Shown: positions 16,783 to 26,285, counted from the first letter of the stretch. The stretch is DNA of 64,000 bases from UBA2365 sp964594045 (GCA_964594045.1 CAZQKR010000004.1:62001-126000); one strand, 5' to 3'. The notes: generated by a model not told the origin, from the sequence alone. Translations and numbers: made by a program.

Positions 16783-19700
16783 ATGAAACAACTTGTTGCT
16801 TATTTCATTAAGTATCCTGTAGCCTCCTGGGTTCTGATCATTTTCTTTTTCATTTTTGGGATCATGGGCATGCTCAGTATGAAGTCCTCTTTTTTCCCTT
16901 TGGTGGAAAACAGGTTCATCACCATCAATCTGGCCTATCCGGGAGCATCTCCTTTTGAAATGGAGGAAGGCATTGTGCTGAAAATCGAGGAAAATCTGAA
17001 GGGTTTGCCAGGTATCGAACGTTTTACTTCCAGGTGTATGGAGAACAGTGCGGTCATCACGGTGGAGGTAAAAAAGAATTATAATCCTGCCAATGTTTTG
17101 TTTGACGTAAAAAATGCAGTTGACCGTGTACCATCTTATCCTGCAGCAATGGAACCACCTGTGGTTAGCCGGCGTGAGGCGATGAATGAAGCCATTTCCT
17201 TTGTCGTTACCGGCTCGGATGTTCCATTGGTTACCTTAAAAAGACTTGCCAGGAAAATTGAATATGAGATCCGGTCCATGAAAGGTATTTCCCAGGTTCA
17301 AATATCCGGTTTTCCACTGGAAGAAATTGAAATTGCCGTGAGGGAAAAAGATCTGAGGGCTTACAATCTTACTTTTGAAGAAATATCCAGAGCAGTTGCA
17401 AATGCGAATATTCTGACTACAGGTGGCCGGATCAAAACCGAAAGCGAGGAGTACCTGATCCGGGTAAAAAATAAAAGTTATTACGCTGACGAACTCGATT
17501 TTCTGATCGTGCGGACAGACCAGGATGGAAATACCATCAGGTTGAGAGATGTTGCTCAGGTGACAGACAAATTTGCTGAAGATCCGGACAGAACTTTATA
17601 CAATGGCGAGGCTGCAATTGATTTTACAGTCATGAGTACCAATAATGAGGATTTGATCGGTATCACCAAAATGGTGAATAAGTACATTGAAGATTTTAAC
17701 GGGGTAAATAACAACGTGCAGATCAAAGTGACACGTGATGCATCCGAATCACTTCTTGAAAGGCGCCTTCTTCTTCAGAAGAACGGGTTATTTGGTATTT
17801 TTCTGGTTTTATTGCTATTATCTGTTTTTCTACGTCCTCAACTGGCTTTTTGGGTGGCTTTTGGGTTGCCCCTGTCATTTTTGGGTATGTTCATCGTTGC
17901 ACCTCATCTGGATGTAACCATCAATGCTTTGTCCCTTTTCGGGATGATCATTGTGATCGGTATCCTGGTGGATGATTCTATTGTGGTGGGTGAAAACATT
18001 TATCACCATTATGAAAAAGGGAAAACCCGGCTTCAGGCGACCATAGATGGCACGCTTGAAGTGGCGCCTCCGGTATTTTCAGCAGTACTGACCACAGTGA
18101 TCGCATTCAGCGCCTTCTTTTTTCTGGAAGGACGTCTGGCAGACAATTATGGGCAGGTGGCTCTGATCGTGATCCTTACTCTTTCCATTTCCCTGGTGGA
18201 GGCTTTGATCATTTTGCCCTCACATATAGCCCATTCAAAGCAGGTAAGTCAGCAAAAACTTAAACCGAACATCCTCAACAGGTGGGGAGACCGGTTCATA
18301 GAATTTTTCCGGGATAAACTTTATGGTCCATATCTTGCTTTTTTCCTGAAGCACAGGCTCCTCGGAATTGCCATACCCTTGTCTGCCTTCATCATCACTG
18401 TTGGGGCCCTGATGGGAGGAATAGTGAAAACCACTTTTTTTGCCAATATTGAAAGTGACCGGATCGTGGTCAACCTGGACATGATCAAAGGAACTTCAGA
18501 AAAAATAACCCTTGAAAATGTACTGAAAATCGAAGATGCTGTATGGGCTTTGAATGAAGAATATACCAAAAAACAGACAGGCAATCTTCAGGTTGTGGAA
18601 AATATCATTACACAGATCGGTCCAGGATCATCGACGGCATCTGTACGGATCAACCTGTTGCCGGGAGACCAACGGGATTTCTCAGCGATAGACCTGACCA
18701 ATGCCCTCAGGGAAAAAGTCGGGCCAATCCATGGTTCAGAGAGTCTGACATTTGGTTCAGGATCCAGATTTGGAGGTGCGCCTGTGGCCATTTCGCTGGT
18801 GGGCTATAACATTGAAGAGCTGAAGTCTGCAAAATTGTTTTTGAAGGATCTGATGACGCGAAACCCAAAGCTGAAGGATGTTAAAGACAACGATCCAGCC
18901 GGGATCAATGAAATCATGATCACACTCAAGCCGAGCGCGTATATGTTGGGATTGACCTATAATGATGTGATGGCACAGGTCAGGAGTGCATTTTTTGGAA
19001 GGCAGGTGCAGCGTTTGCAGAGAGGCCAGGATGAAGTCCGTGTATGGGTCAGGTATGCAATGGAAGACAGGGACCAGATCAAAAATCTTGAAGATATCAG
19101 GATCATGACACCCGGCGGTCAAAGAGTTCCTTTAGTGGAAATAGTGGAGTATGAGATCAGGAGAGGAGAAGTGGCCATCAATCACATCGACGGAAAAAGA
19201 GAAATTCAGGTCACAGCCGAACTGAGCGATGCCAAAGACAGTGCAACTGAAGTTCTCGGAGATGTTAAAACTCAGGATGTAACCAAAGTGTTGGCAAAAT
19301 TTCCTTCAGTTTCAGTTCTTTATGAAGGACAGAACAGAGAGGCGGAGAAAACAGGTGATTCATCAAGAACTGTCATTCCGGTCATACTTTTCCTGATCTT
19401 TGCCGTGATCGCCTTTACATTCCGGACCTTCAGCCAGCCTCTGATCCTGATGCTGATGATCCCCTTAAGCCTGATCGGTGTTGCCTGGGGACACTGGCTG
19501 CACGGAATTCAGGTTAGCATGTTGTCCACCCTCGGGATCATTGCGCTCATTGGTATAGTGGTCAATGACGGTTTGGTGCTGATCAGTAAATTTAACATAT
19601 ATCTGACGCAGGGTATGCCATACGATGAAGCGCTGGTCGCTGCCGGAAAATCCAGGTTGAGGGCCATTCTTCTGACCTCAATGACTACGGTTGCAGGATT

Positions 19701-19935
19701 GGCTCCGCTGATATTTGAAAAAAGCCGACAAGCACAGTTTTTAATTCCGATGGCACTTTCGCTGACCTACGGAATCATCATTTCGACATTTCTGACCTTG
19801 CTTTTGCTTCCAATTTTATTGTCCTATGTCAACGATATGAAAGTGCATTCACTTTGGCTGTGGACAGGCAAAAAACCGGCCAGGGAAAGCGTAGAAAGAG
19901 CTATAAGAGAATCCAAACAAGAGAATCATGCATAA
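16783..19935 (+). CDS. RND-family efflux transporter permease (AcrB-like)
   Basis: A 1050-residue inner-membrane pump of normal AcrB length. It has an N-terminal transmembrane helix, a large periplasmic loop, a block of helices including GILVDDSIVVGENI (the paired aspartates of the proton relay in TM4), a second periplasmic loop, and a second helix block with GIVVNDGLVLI. It is driven by the proton gradient and exports small molecules through the adaptor and outer-membrane channel of the same operon. It overlaps the next gene by eight bases. Family assignment is firm; substrate is unknown. Confidence 0.95.
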   Translation: MKQLVAYFIKYPVASWVLIIFFFIFGIMGMLSMKSSFFPLVENRFITINLAYPGASPFEMEEGIVLKIEENLKGLPGIERFTSRCMENSAVITVEVKKNYNPANVLFDVKNAVDRVPSYPAAMEPPVVSRREAMNEAISFVVTGSDVPLVTLKRLARKIEYEIRSMKGISQVQISGFPLEEIEIAVREKDLRAYNLTFEEISRAVANANILTTGGRIKTESEEYLIRVKNKSYYADELDFLIVRTDQDGNTIRLRDVAQVTDKFAEDPDRTLYNGEAAIDFTVMSTNNEDLIGITKMVNKYIEDFNGVNNNVQIKVTRDASESLLERRLLLQKNGLFGIFLVLLLLSVFLRPQLAFWVAFGLPLSFLGMFIVAPHLDVTINALSLFGMIIVIGILVDDSIVVGENIYHHYEKGKTRLQATIDGTLEVAPPVFSAVLTTVIAFSAFFFLEGRLADNYGQVALIVILTLSISLVEALIILPSHIAHSKQVSQQKLKPNILNRWGDRFIEFFRDKLYGPYLAFFLKHRLLGIAIPLSAFIITVGALMGGIVKTTFFANIESDRIVVNLDMIKGTSEKITLENVLKIEDAVWALNEEYTKKQTGNLQVVENIITQIGPGSSTASVRINLLPGDQRDFSAIDLTNALREKVGPIHGSESLTFGSGSRFGGAPVAISLVGYNIEELKSAKLFLKDLMTRNPKLKDVKDNDPAGINEIMITLKPSAYMLGLTYNDVMAQVRSAFFGRQVQRLQRGQDEVRVWVRYAMEDRDQIKNLEDIRIMTPGGQRVPLVEIVEYEIRRGEVAINHIDGKREIQVTAELSDAKDSATEVLGDVKTQDVTKVLAKFPSVSVLYEGQNREAEKTGDSSRTVIPVILFLIFAVIAFTFRTFSQPLILMLMIPLSLIGVAWGHWLHGIQVSMLSTLGIIALIGIVVNDGLVLISKFNIYLTQGMPYDEALVAAGKSRLRAILLTSMTTVAGLAPLIFEKSRQAQFLIPMALSLTYGIIISTFLTLLLLPILLSYVNDMKVHSLWLWTGKKPARESVERAIRESKQENHA

Positions 19936-21244
19936 GATCATATCCACTGTATTTTTTATCATCGTTTTTGGTGTTGTCCAAGGACAGGAGGTGCTGACGA
20001 CGGATAAAGCAATTGAAATCGCCCTTGAAAACAATTATGGTATACGGTTGGCCGCCAATATGGTAGAGATCGCTCAAAACAATACCAGTATTCTGAACAC
20101 CGGCGATTTACCGTCTTTTGCGCTGAATTCAAATGCCGGATATGGTGCAACCGGCAGTGAACTCAGGTATAATGCTGAAGGTGTACCCGGTTCTTCCACC
20201 TGGCTGGTGCACGGTTTGGATGTTGGTGCATCTGTTTCCGGCAGCTATCTGATCTACAACTTTGGCAATCGTGAACTGAAAAAGCAGAAATTGCAGGAAA
20301 CGCTCAAACTGGCCGGACTGGAGCAGAGAAAAACGATTGAAAACAGCATATATGCGGTTCTGGCCAATTATTATTATCTGGCTCAGATCGGGGAAAACCT
20401 GGTGGCACAGGAAGAAGTTCTCCGGATCTCCAGAGACAGGATCAACAGGATACAGTTGCAGAATCAGTTTGGGAGAAACAACAGATTGGCTATTCTCAAT
20501 GCCGAAGTAGATATGAACAGGGACAGCATCGATCTGATGAACCTCATTCAACAAATGGACAACCAGAAAAGGGATCTGAATTTTCTCCTGGGAAGGGCTG
20601 TTGACAATAGTTTTTCAGTTGACCCCTCGATCAACTTTATAGAAGGGCTGACTTTGAACCAACTTTTGGAAGAAGCTTTGAGCAATAATGTCGATCTTTC
20701 TGTTGCGGATCAGGATATCGCGATGAGCAGGCTGGATATGAAGATCAATGAAAACAGTCTGAAACCTGCGATCACGGCCAATGGTTCCTTAGGCCTTTTA
20801 GGCGCAGCCAACAGTCCAAAAGCCAGCATCAAAAACCAGTTTGTGACTGACTTTGCCCTCGGGGTAGGGTTGAGCTGGAATATTTTTGACGGAGGATACA
20901 AAAAGGTACGTGACGGTAATCTGAAGATCATGCTGGATAACCAGGAAATTTTACGTGAGCAGAAATCTGCAGAAATAAAGCTTAATATACACAATGCCTG
21001 GGAGACCTTTCAGAATCAGCTTTATCTGATGAAGGTCGAGGAAAGGAATATGGAGACGGCTCAACTGAATTTTGAAAGGACTTCTGAACAATTCAAATTG
21101 GGTCAGGTCAGTTCCATCGAATTCAGACAGGCACAGCTCAACCAACTGAGCGCTCAGCTTTCCTATAACCGGGCTAAATTGAATGCCAAACTGAGTGAAC
21201 TCACGCTATTGCTCAACAGCGGCAGAATTCTGGAGGGAATTTAA
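19928..21244 (+). CDS. TolC-family outer membrane efflux channel
   Basis: A 438-residue protein with a signal peptide (~1-20, ending VVQGQ) and two OEP repeats rich in long alpha-helices. AIEIALENNYGIRLAANMVEIA and the internal repeat LLEEALSNNVDLSVADQDIA are the usual TolC-family helix starts. LSWNIFDGGYKK is the conserved mid-protein strand. It is the outer-membrane exit duct for the pump encoded upstream, with which it overlaps by eight bases. It is convergent with the next gene, leaving only 13 bases between stops. Confidence 0.92.
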   Translation: MHKIISTVFFIIVFGVVQGQEVLTTDKAIEIALENNYGIRLAANMVEIAQNNTSILNTGDLPSFALNSNAGYGATGSELRYNAEGVPGSSTWLVHGLDVGASVSGSYLIYNFGNRELKKQKLQETLKLAGLEQRKTIENSIYAVLANYYYLAQIGENLVAQEEVLRISRDRINRIQLQNQFGRNNRLAILNAEVDMNRDSIDLMNLIQQMDNQKRDLNFLLGRAVDNSFSVDPSINFIEGLTLNQLLEEALSNNVDLSVADQDIAMSRLDMKINENSLKPAITANGSLGLLGAANSPKASIKNQFVTDFALGVGLSWNIFDGGYKKVRDGNLKIMLDNQEILREQKSAEIKLNIHNAWETFQNQLYLMKVEERNMETAQLNFERTSEQFKLGQVSSIEFRQAQLNQLSAQLSYNRAKLNAKLSELTLLLNSGRILEGI

Positions 21245-21257
21245 ACGGACTTACTGA

Positions 21258-21881
21258 TCAGAACCGGTATATACCTTTGAAACTCAAGAAATAACTTACA
21301 AGACTCAGCTGATCGGTGTCTTCAAATTTTTTGAGCTTTGTGAGGGCTCTGGTATATCTGAATCCGAGACCAAGATTTTTATTGAAAAAGTAATTTCCTC
21401 CTATCAGTATGCTGATGTCATTTTTGAGCAGATCATCGGCCGGTTCTTTTTCATTATCTTCTGCAGTGAAAGCGTTGAACAGATAACCGTAAGAAAGTCC
21501 GGCTTCTGCATTGACCTTATAGTATGATCCATTCTCGACAAACCAATCCTCGTATTTCGCGATCACCGGAATTTCGATGTATTTGAGGTCTATCTGCCTT
21601 CTGGGGCCACCCGTGTTCACCAGCAGATCGGTCTGACTTCCCCTTTGACTGTACAACAATTCCATTGCCAACCGCCATGGCTTATTCAGTGCATAACTGA
21701 CCTGAAGACCGCCAGTAAGACCCAGTTTGTCGTATCCGGCCAACTGATCTCCGTCAATCTGAGATGCATTCAACCCGAGGATCAGGCCACCCCCGAATTT
21801 CTGGCCAACCAGATCATGTACAGAAAAGATCAAAAAAAGGAAACAAATTGCTATACCAGTTTTTTTTATGGTCAATTCCAT
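21258..21881 (-). CDS. Outer-membrane beta-barrel protein (PorT-like)
   Basis: A 207-residue protein when started at the ATG complementary to 21879-21881, which is followed directly by a signal peptide (MELTIKK, hydrophobic core, cleavage near VGQKF). An upstream in-frame ATG at 22061 would add a non-signal leader lying inside the repeat region, so the shorter start is preferred. The mature part has alternating strands (GGGLILGLNASQIDG, LGLGFRYTRAL) and a terminal aromatic strand (LSFKGIYRF). This is typical of the outer-membrane beta-barrel family in Bacteroidota. The function is unknown. Confidence 0.8.
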   Translation of the reverse strand: MELTIKKTGIAICFLFLIFSVHDLVGQKFGGGLILGLNASQIDGDQLAGYDKLGLTGGLQVSYALNKPWRLAMELLYSQRGSQTDLLVNTGGPRRQIDLKYIEIPVIAKYEDWFVENGSYYKVNAEAGLSYGYLFNAFTAEDNEKEPADDLLKNDISILIGGNYFFNKNLGLGFRYTRALTKLKKFEDTDQLSLVSYFLSFKGIYRF

Positions 21882-21950
21882 GTCTTTTGTATTTGAATGA
21901 TAAAAACTTAACTTTTTTATGGGTGATATATTATCTAAATGTATTTTCAG

Positions 21951-22102
21951 AGGAATACAAAATAAAGTTATTCCAAAAAGTTGCACAAAGAAGGCACAAA
22001 GAGCACAAAATGAATACATTATATAATAATCCAAATGAATTTCCCGTTGTTCTAAAATCAAAACTTTGTGGCTTTTGTGCCTGCTTGGTGCCCTTTGTGG
22101 AA
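21951..22102 (+). repeat. MITE/REP-like intergenic repeat, copy A
   Basis: The copy starts AGGAATACAAAATA, continues with TTCCA...GTTGCACAAAGAAGGCACAAAG, then an AT-rich centre, then the inverted counterpart ending TTTGTGGAA. The ends form an imperfect inverted repeat (TTCCA.. / ..TGGAA). It shares AATACATTATATAATAA in its centre with copy C at 32051-32191. It contains no ORF of its own. Confidence 0.7.
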
Positions 22103-22105
22103 CTT

Positions 22106-22251
22106 AGGAAATACAGCTGTTCCACAAAGTTACACGAAGGAGGCACAAAGCGCACAGAGGAAATACAATTAAGTTGAGTTACCATGCATTTTTCGGATTT
22201 CAGCATTAAAAACTTCGTGTTTTTCGTGTCTGCTTCGTGTATTTCGTGGAA
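22106..22251 (+). repeat. MITE/REP-like intergenic repeat, copy B
   Basis: Tandem to copy A in the same orientation, three bases apart. Terminal arms TTCCACAAAGTTACACGAAGG and CTTCGTGTATTTCGTGGAA are mutually complementary in part. The right arm (AACTTCGTG..TTCGTGTCTGCTTCGTG) is nearly identical to that of copy C. Confidence 0.75.
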
Positions 22252-22488
22252 TTTTCTAAAATATCAGTTTGTCAAACATCACCTGATCAAAGACCCTTGG
22301 TGATCAAATTACACTAAAATCCACACAATTCCACTTAGCCCATTAAAAGTCAGGGTCAAATATAATTGAATGAGGGCATACCTTTCGGTTCAGATGCTGA
22401 ATTTTGCAATGTGGTTCGAATATTTGGCATAAACGGGGATATTTGTATATCTGTTTTTTAACTTTGTGAAGATAATGAACGAACTGGC

Positions 22489-22773
22489 ATGTTGAAATAC
22501 ACCAAAACAACCCTGGAAAAACTTACTGACATATTTGACGACATGGAATATGTGGTGAGATTTGAAAAAGGACACTTCCAATCCGGCTATGCGGTTGTAC
22601 ATGACAAAAAAATTGTGGTCATCAACAAGTTTTATGATCTGGAGGCGAGGATCAATGCTTTGCTTGAAATTCTGGATCAAATACAGGTAGAGGAACCATT
22701 GCTTGATCAGAGATCGAAAGTTTTCTATCATTTTCTGGTCAAAGAATCCCTCATCAAGACAAAGGAAAAATGA
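22489..22773 (+). CDS. Small conserved Bacteroidota protein of unknown function
   Basis: A 94-residue hydrophilic protein, probably alpha/beta with a C-terminal helix. No catalytic motif was recognised. The central segment (GHFQSGYAVVHDKKIVVINKFYDLEARINALLEI) reads as two strands plus a helix. It overlaps the MBL hydrolase gene by four bases (ATGA), so the two are translationally coupled and may act together. It is probably cytoplasmic because no signal peptide is present. Confidence 0.7.
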   Translation: MLKYTKTTLEKLTDIFDDMEYVVRFEKGHFQSGYAVVHDKKIVVINKFYDLEARINALLEILDQIQVEEPLLDQRSKVFYHFLVKESLIKTKEK

Positions 22774-23534
22774 AGCTGATCATACTTGGTACCGGAACTT
22801 CCCAGGGTATTCCCATCATCGGTTGCCCATGCCAGACCTGCACATCAGTTGATCCACGGGATAAAAGAACCCGCACTTCGGCTTATCTGGAATGGGACGG
22901 CCTTAAACTGCTGATCGATTGCGGACCTGATTTTCGTCAACAGATGCTTGCCAATGGATTGCAAAATCTGGATGCGGTGCTCCTGACACACGAACACAAC
23001 GATCATCTGATCGGCCTGGATGACATCAGACCTATTAATTTTCTGCAGGGAAAGGACATGCCGGTTTTTGGTCTGGACAGGGTCATACGCGAGCTGAAAT
23101 TACGTTTTTGTTATGCATTTGAAGAAAAACCCTATCCCGGAGTACCACGGTTGACTCCGCTTACCATTGATCAGAACGAAGCATTTTACATTCAAAACAA
23201 AAAGATCATTCCGATACCGGTTTTTCACGGGGATCTGGAAATACTGGGCTTCAGGTTTGGAGACATGGTTTACCTGACGGATGTCAAAAGTATCCCGCCA
23301 ACCAGTCTTGAATTGATCAGGAATTGTAAGGTTTTGGTCATCAATGCATTGAGGTACCAGTTTCACAATACTCATCTCAATCTCGATGAAGCGGTCTCAT
23401 TCATTCGCGAGATCCGGGCTGATCGGGCATTTCTCACTCATTTGAGCCACAAATTTCCACCTCACGGTGTTTTTTCAGGTCAATTGCCTGAGGGTGTTTT
23501 TGCAGCTTACGACGGACTGACGATCTATGCCTGA
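22770..23534 (+). CDS. MBL-fold metallo-hydrolase (PhnP-like)
   Basis: A 254-residue metallo-beta-lactamase-fold enzyme. The metal-binding signature THEHNDH is at residues 73-79. Further ligands are in the GDMVYLTD strand, and the terminal histidine is in AFLTHLSHKF. A cysteine cluster CPCQTC (19-24) near the N-terminus is typical of the PhnP branch (cyclic phosphodiesterases), where it binds a structural zinc. It is probably a cytoplasmic phosphodiesterase; the substrate is not known. It is coupled to the small gene upstream and converges with menA. Confidence 0.88.
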   Translation: MKLIILGTGTSQGIPIIGCPCQTCTSVDPRDKRTRTSAYLEWDGLKLLIDCGPDFRQQMLANGLQNLDAVLLTHEHNDHLIGLDDIRPINFLQGKDMPVFGLDRVIRELKLRFCYAFEEKPYPGVPRLTPLTIDQNEAFYIQNKKIIPIPVFHGDLEILGFRFGDMVYLTDVKSIPPTSLELIRNCKVLVINALRYQFHNTHLNLDEAVSFIREIRADRAFLTHLSHKFPPHGVFSGQLPEGVFAAYDGLTIYA

Positions 23535-23545
23535 GCCGTTATGAC

Positions 23546-24454
23546 TCAATGCCTGAAATACATGCCCAGTCCAAAAAGCAGCACGTAAACCAAAGTGCTG
23601 ATGGCCATTTGTTTCAGATAAGGGTCCAGTTGACTCTGTTCCCTGTAAACAGTCACGGCGAATGCATTTCTGATGAACATGGGAATGGAGAGTATGAATA
23701 AGTACTGGGAAATGGATTGTTGATTGGTAAAAACGAATATGAAGGAAACCACCATTGCGGTAGTGAGCAGGAAATAATGATAAAGTGTGGCATAATTTCT
23801 CCCGAGTATAACTGCCAGGGATCGTTTCCCCGCCAGAATATCTGATTCCATGTCCCGGATATTGTTGACATTGAGTACCGCAACAGAAAGGGTACCTACT
23901 GCTACAGAAGGCAATATGACCTCCACGGGAAAAAACCCGGTCTGAAGATAAAAACTTCCCGAAACTGCTGCCAGTCCAAAGAAAATAAATACGGCTATAT
24001 CGCCCCACCCATGGTATCCGTATGGTTTTTTGCCCATGGTGTATCTGATCGCAGCAAAAAGAGCTGCTATACCCAGGACAAGAAAGGACCAGAAAGCCAA
24101 TCTGGAAAGCGGTGCAATGACCAGCAAGGAAAAACCTGTAGAAAAGGCCAAAAATGCACACATGATGATGCCTGCTTTCATCTGGCTCTTGCTGATCTTA
24201 CCGGATTGGACAGCCCTTGAAGGACCTTTCCTGTCAGCAGAATCTGCACCATGGAGACTGTCTCCAAGGTCATTGGCCAGGTTGGACAATATTTGCAGAA
24301 AAAGTGCGGTCAGCAACGCCAAAATGAACACCGGCAAATTGAAAGCATTGTAGAAATGAGCGAGAAATCCGCCCATGGTGATGCCTGCCAGCGCCAGCGG
24401 CAGTGTTCTCAGCCGCATAGCCCCGATCCAGTTGGAAATGTTTGTTGAATTCAT
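23546..24454 (-). CDS. menA: 1,4-dihydroxy-2-naphthoate polyprenyltransferase
   Basis: A 302-residue UbiA-type membrane prenyltransferase with about eight hydrophobic helices. The first Asp-rich motif is NDLGDSLHGAD, followed by GPSRAVQSGKIS, which is specific to MenA. The second Asp-rich region appears as NNIRDMESDILAGKRSLAV. It joins the polyprenyl chain to DHNA in menaquinone synthesis. The start at 24454 (MNSTNISNWIGAMRLRTLPLALAG) fits the family better than the upstream ATG at 24502. Menaquinone would also be the electron donor pool for the cytochrome b at 4205-4867. Confidence 0.92.
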   Translation of the reverse strand: MNSTNISNWIGAMRLRTLPLALAGITMGGFLAHFYNAFNLPVFILALLTALFLQILSNLANDLGDSLHGADSADRKGPSRAVQSGKISKSQMKAGIIMCAFLAFSTGFSLLVIAPLSRLAFWSFLVLGIAALFAAIRYTMGKKPYGYHGWGDIAVFIFFGLAAVSGSFYLQTGFFPVEVILPSVAVGTLSVAVLNVNNIRDMESDILAGKRSLAVILGRNYATLYHYFLLTTAMVVSFIFVFTNQQSISQYLFILSIPMFIRNAFAVTVYREQSQLDPYLKQMAISTLVYVLLFGLGMYFRH

Positions 24455-24668
24455 CCGGCAAATGTACAGTTTTAAAGGTTTTTTCCAAAATCGGTGATGC
24501 ATACCTGATCATTTGATTCCGGCTTCAGGCCATTTGGATGGACAAACAGGATGCGATTTTAAATAATCCCCCATTCCGGAGCTCCTGATGAAAACCAGGA
24601 CGGACTGAACGGGAATCAGGGCAAATTGAAAAGAGCCGGGGTAAAAGAAACCAGAACCAAGACAAACT

Positions 24669-24920
24669 ACACGAGTACAATGACAAACTGCACGAGTACA
24701 ATGGCAAACAGCACGAGTACAATGGCAAACAGCACGAGTACAAAGGCAAACTTCACGAGTACAAAGGCAAACTTCACGAGTACAAAGGCAAACTTCACGA
24801 GTACAATGACAAACTGCACGAGTACAATGGTAAACTGCACGAGTACAATAGCAAACTGCGCGAGTACAATAGCAAACTGCACGAGTACAAAGGCAAACTG
24901 CACGAGAACCAGGTAAAACT
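24669..24920. repeat. Minisatellite, 21-bp unit, about 12 copies
   Basis: The consensus unit is GCACGAGTACAATGGCAAAC plus T/A. The CACGAGTACAA core is almost invariant, while three or four positions vary between copies (AATGGC / AAAGGC / AATAGC / AATGAC). The last copy is degenerate. Because 21 is a multiple of three, long open frames arise on both strands (for example TSTMANS-type or QFAIVLV-type repeats). None has a convincing start, signal or partner, so the array is called non-coding. Confidence 0.9.
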
Positions 24921-24948
24921 AAAAAATGTATCAAAAATGCTTTTTTTT

Positions 24949-25000
24949 ACCGTTCCCTCAGCGAAAGCTACCGTTCCCACAGCGAAAGCTACCGTTCGTT
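24949..25000. repeat. Second 21-bp tandem repeat, 2.5 copies
   Basis: ACCGTTCCC(T/A)CAGCGAAAGCT occurs at 24949-24969 and 24970-24990, followed by a partial ACCGTTCGTT. The sequence is unrelated to the preceding array but the period is the same. Confidence 0.8.
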
Positions 25001-25155
25001 AAATGATGAATAAAATTATAGTTTTTTTACACCTGTCAGAATGTAAAAAAATGTTGGAAAATCAACCAATAAACCAATTAAATATTTTGAAATGTTAACT
25101 TCATAATTTTTCTTTGTACCGATAATTTATTATTTCATCCTTAAATCCATTTAAC

Positions 25156-25869
25156 ATGGCGGGAAAAACAGAATCGTCCTTCGGGGCCAGGCTAAGAAGG
25201 GCATATGACCTTTTAGCACTTGTACAAAAATTGGAAGACTATCAACCTCCGCGACCTGAGGAAAGTATTGAAGACTTCAAAACGTTTGTTCAAAAATTGG
25301 AAGAAGCAAATACGAGGGTCACCAATTTGAGAAATACTTACACGCTTTCAGTAGCTCAACGAGCAAGCCATTTCAGAGGTGAAGATGATTCTCTGGAGAA
25401 AATCATTGTTCAGATCCGCGCAGCTGTTGAAGCCGCATTAGGAAAATCTTCAACCCAAATGAGCATTATCACCGGAATCAACCGCAAAATACGGGCTACG
25501 AAGATATCCAAAGCACCGGATGATCCGACAAAATCGACTAACGAAGAAGCAGTCAGCAGATCCCAGAGATCCTACGGATCGTTGACCCAATTCTTTAGCG
25601 ACATTATCAACTCTGTGGCCAGCTATCCGGAATATAATCCTTCCAACGAGAAGATCGGAGTCACAGCATTGAAAGAAAAATTTAACAGAATGCACACACT
25701 GAATGATGAAGTTATGGCCACTACACAGGATTTGAAAGTGGCTGAAGTAGATCGAAAGGCTCAATTTCTAGAATTGAATGCAAGAGTTCAAAGGATCAAA
25801 GCCTATATCAAGGCACAATATGGGATAAAATCAGAAGCTTATATGGTGATCAAGGGACTGCGTTTTTAA
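25156..25869 (+). CDS. Alpha-helical protein of unknown function
   Basis: A 237-residue soluble protein with no signal peptide. Almost the whole chain is predicted helical, with heptad-like patterns (LLALVQKLEDY, FKTFVQKLEEANTRVTNLRNTY, LELNARVQRIKAYIKAQYG), so a coiled-coil or helical-bundle fold is likely. Charged Arg/Lys clusters near the start (ARLRRAYD) and middle (NRKIRATKISK) are visible. No family was recognised. It stands alone between the 21-bp repeats and the integron-like cassette. Confidence 0.75.
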   Translation: MAGKTESSFGARLRRAYDLLALVQKLEDYQPPRPEESIEDFKTFVQKLEEANTRVTNLRNTYTLSVAQRASHFRGEDDSLEKIIVQIRAAVEAALGKSSTQMSIITGINRKIRATKISKAPDDPTKSTNEEAVSRSQRSYGSLTQFFSDIINSVASYPEYNPSNEKIGVTALKEKFNRMHTLNDEVMATTQDLKVAEVDRKAQFLELNARVQRIKAYIKAQYGIKSEAYMVIKGLRF

Positions 25870-26225
25870 TATCAAGTTTTCTGGGACACGTGGGCCTGTT
25901 CCTTTACGGTGGTGAATGGGCCTTTTTTGTTTTTTAGGTATATATGGATTTAGTCTTTTAGACTTTTTGTATTGCCCGGATCAATCCTAAGTCAATAGAC
26001 ATGGTTCAATTTCGACCGGAATCGCAGGTCACTATGAACCGGATCTTACATTATGTAAAAACCGATGAAAATCAGAAGAAATAAAGCTAATTAGCTATCA
26101 AATCAGGTCGCTGGACCGGTAAAAGGGTAACTCCATCCAATAGATACTACATCCGCAATACCGATTTCCCCATATGATTAAAAAAATACTTGTTTTCAAC
26201 TTTTTAGTGCGCTTACGAAGGTTCC
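25870..26225. other. Non-coding stretch before the cassette
   Basis: A GGGCC...GGGCCTTTTTTG stretch just after the stop at 25869 may be a weak terminator of the preceding gene. No gene is otherwise supportable. Confidence 0.3.
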
Positions 26226-26285
26226 GTTCAACACTGCGTTCATCGCTTGGTTTGCAACCACGACGAACGCTCAGCTGTTAGCGGG
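26226..26285 (-). repeat. attC-like recombination site (integron cassette hairpin)
   Basis: On the minus strand this 60-base site reads R''-like CCCGCTAAC, a 6-base spacer, then a long imperfect hairpin, then R' GTTGAAC. The hairpin arms are GCGTTCGTCG..TGGTT and AACCA..CGATGAACGC, with a 3-base loop, one mismatch and two extrahelical bases. GTTGAAC fits the core-site consensus GTTRRRY. The R''-like arm departs from RYYYAAC at one base but is exactly complementary to the other end of the element (26967-26975). This is the architecture of integron attC sites. Confidence 0.65.

Larger units (their letters stand above)
21882..22488. other. Intergenic region dominated by two repeat copies
   Basis: Apart from the two MITE-like repeat copies (21951-22102 and 22106-22251), nothing gene-like is present. 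Open frames that cross the repeats (for example 21764-22177) are chance products of the repeat sequence. The last ~240 bases upstream of the gene at 22489 presumably hold its promoter. Confidence 0.5.
24455..25155. other. Intergenic region with two 21-bp tandem arrays
   Basis: The repeats are listed separately. The remaining bases show no supportable gene. The AT-rich last 150 bases before 25156 probably hold the promoter of the next gene. Confidence 0.5.

Noticed and set aside
21764..22177. 137-codon plus-strand frame
   Set aside because: It runs from the antisense of a barrel-protein gene into the MITE-like repeats; composition is that of repeat DNA.
24509..24934. 141-codon minus-strand frame rich in CTRAVCxCTRAV repeats, and its relatives in other frames
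   Set aside because: They arise from the 21-bp minisatellite, which keeps several frames open on both strands; no start, signal or partner supports any one of them.
24669..25000. CRISPR array
   Set aside because: The repeats are directly contiguous, 21 bp, with no unique spacers and no cas genes in the window.
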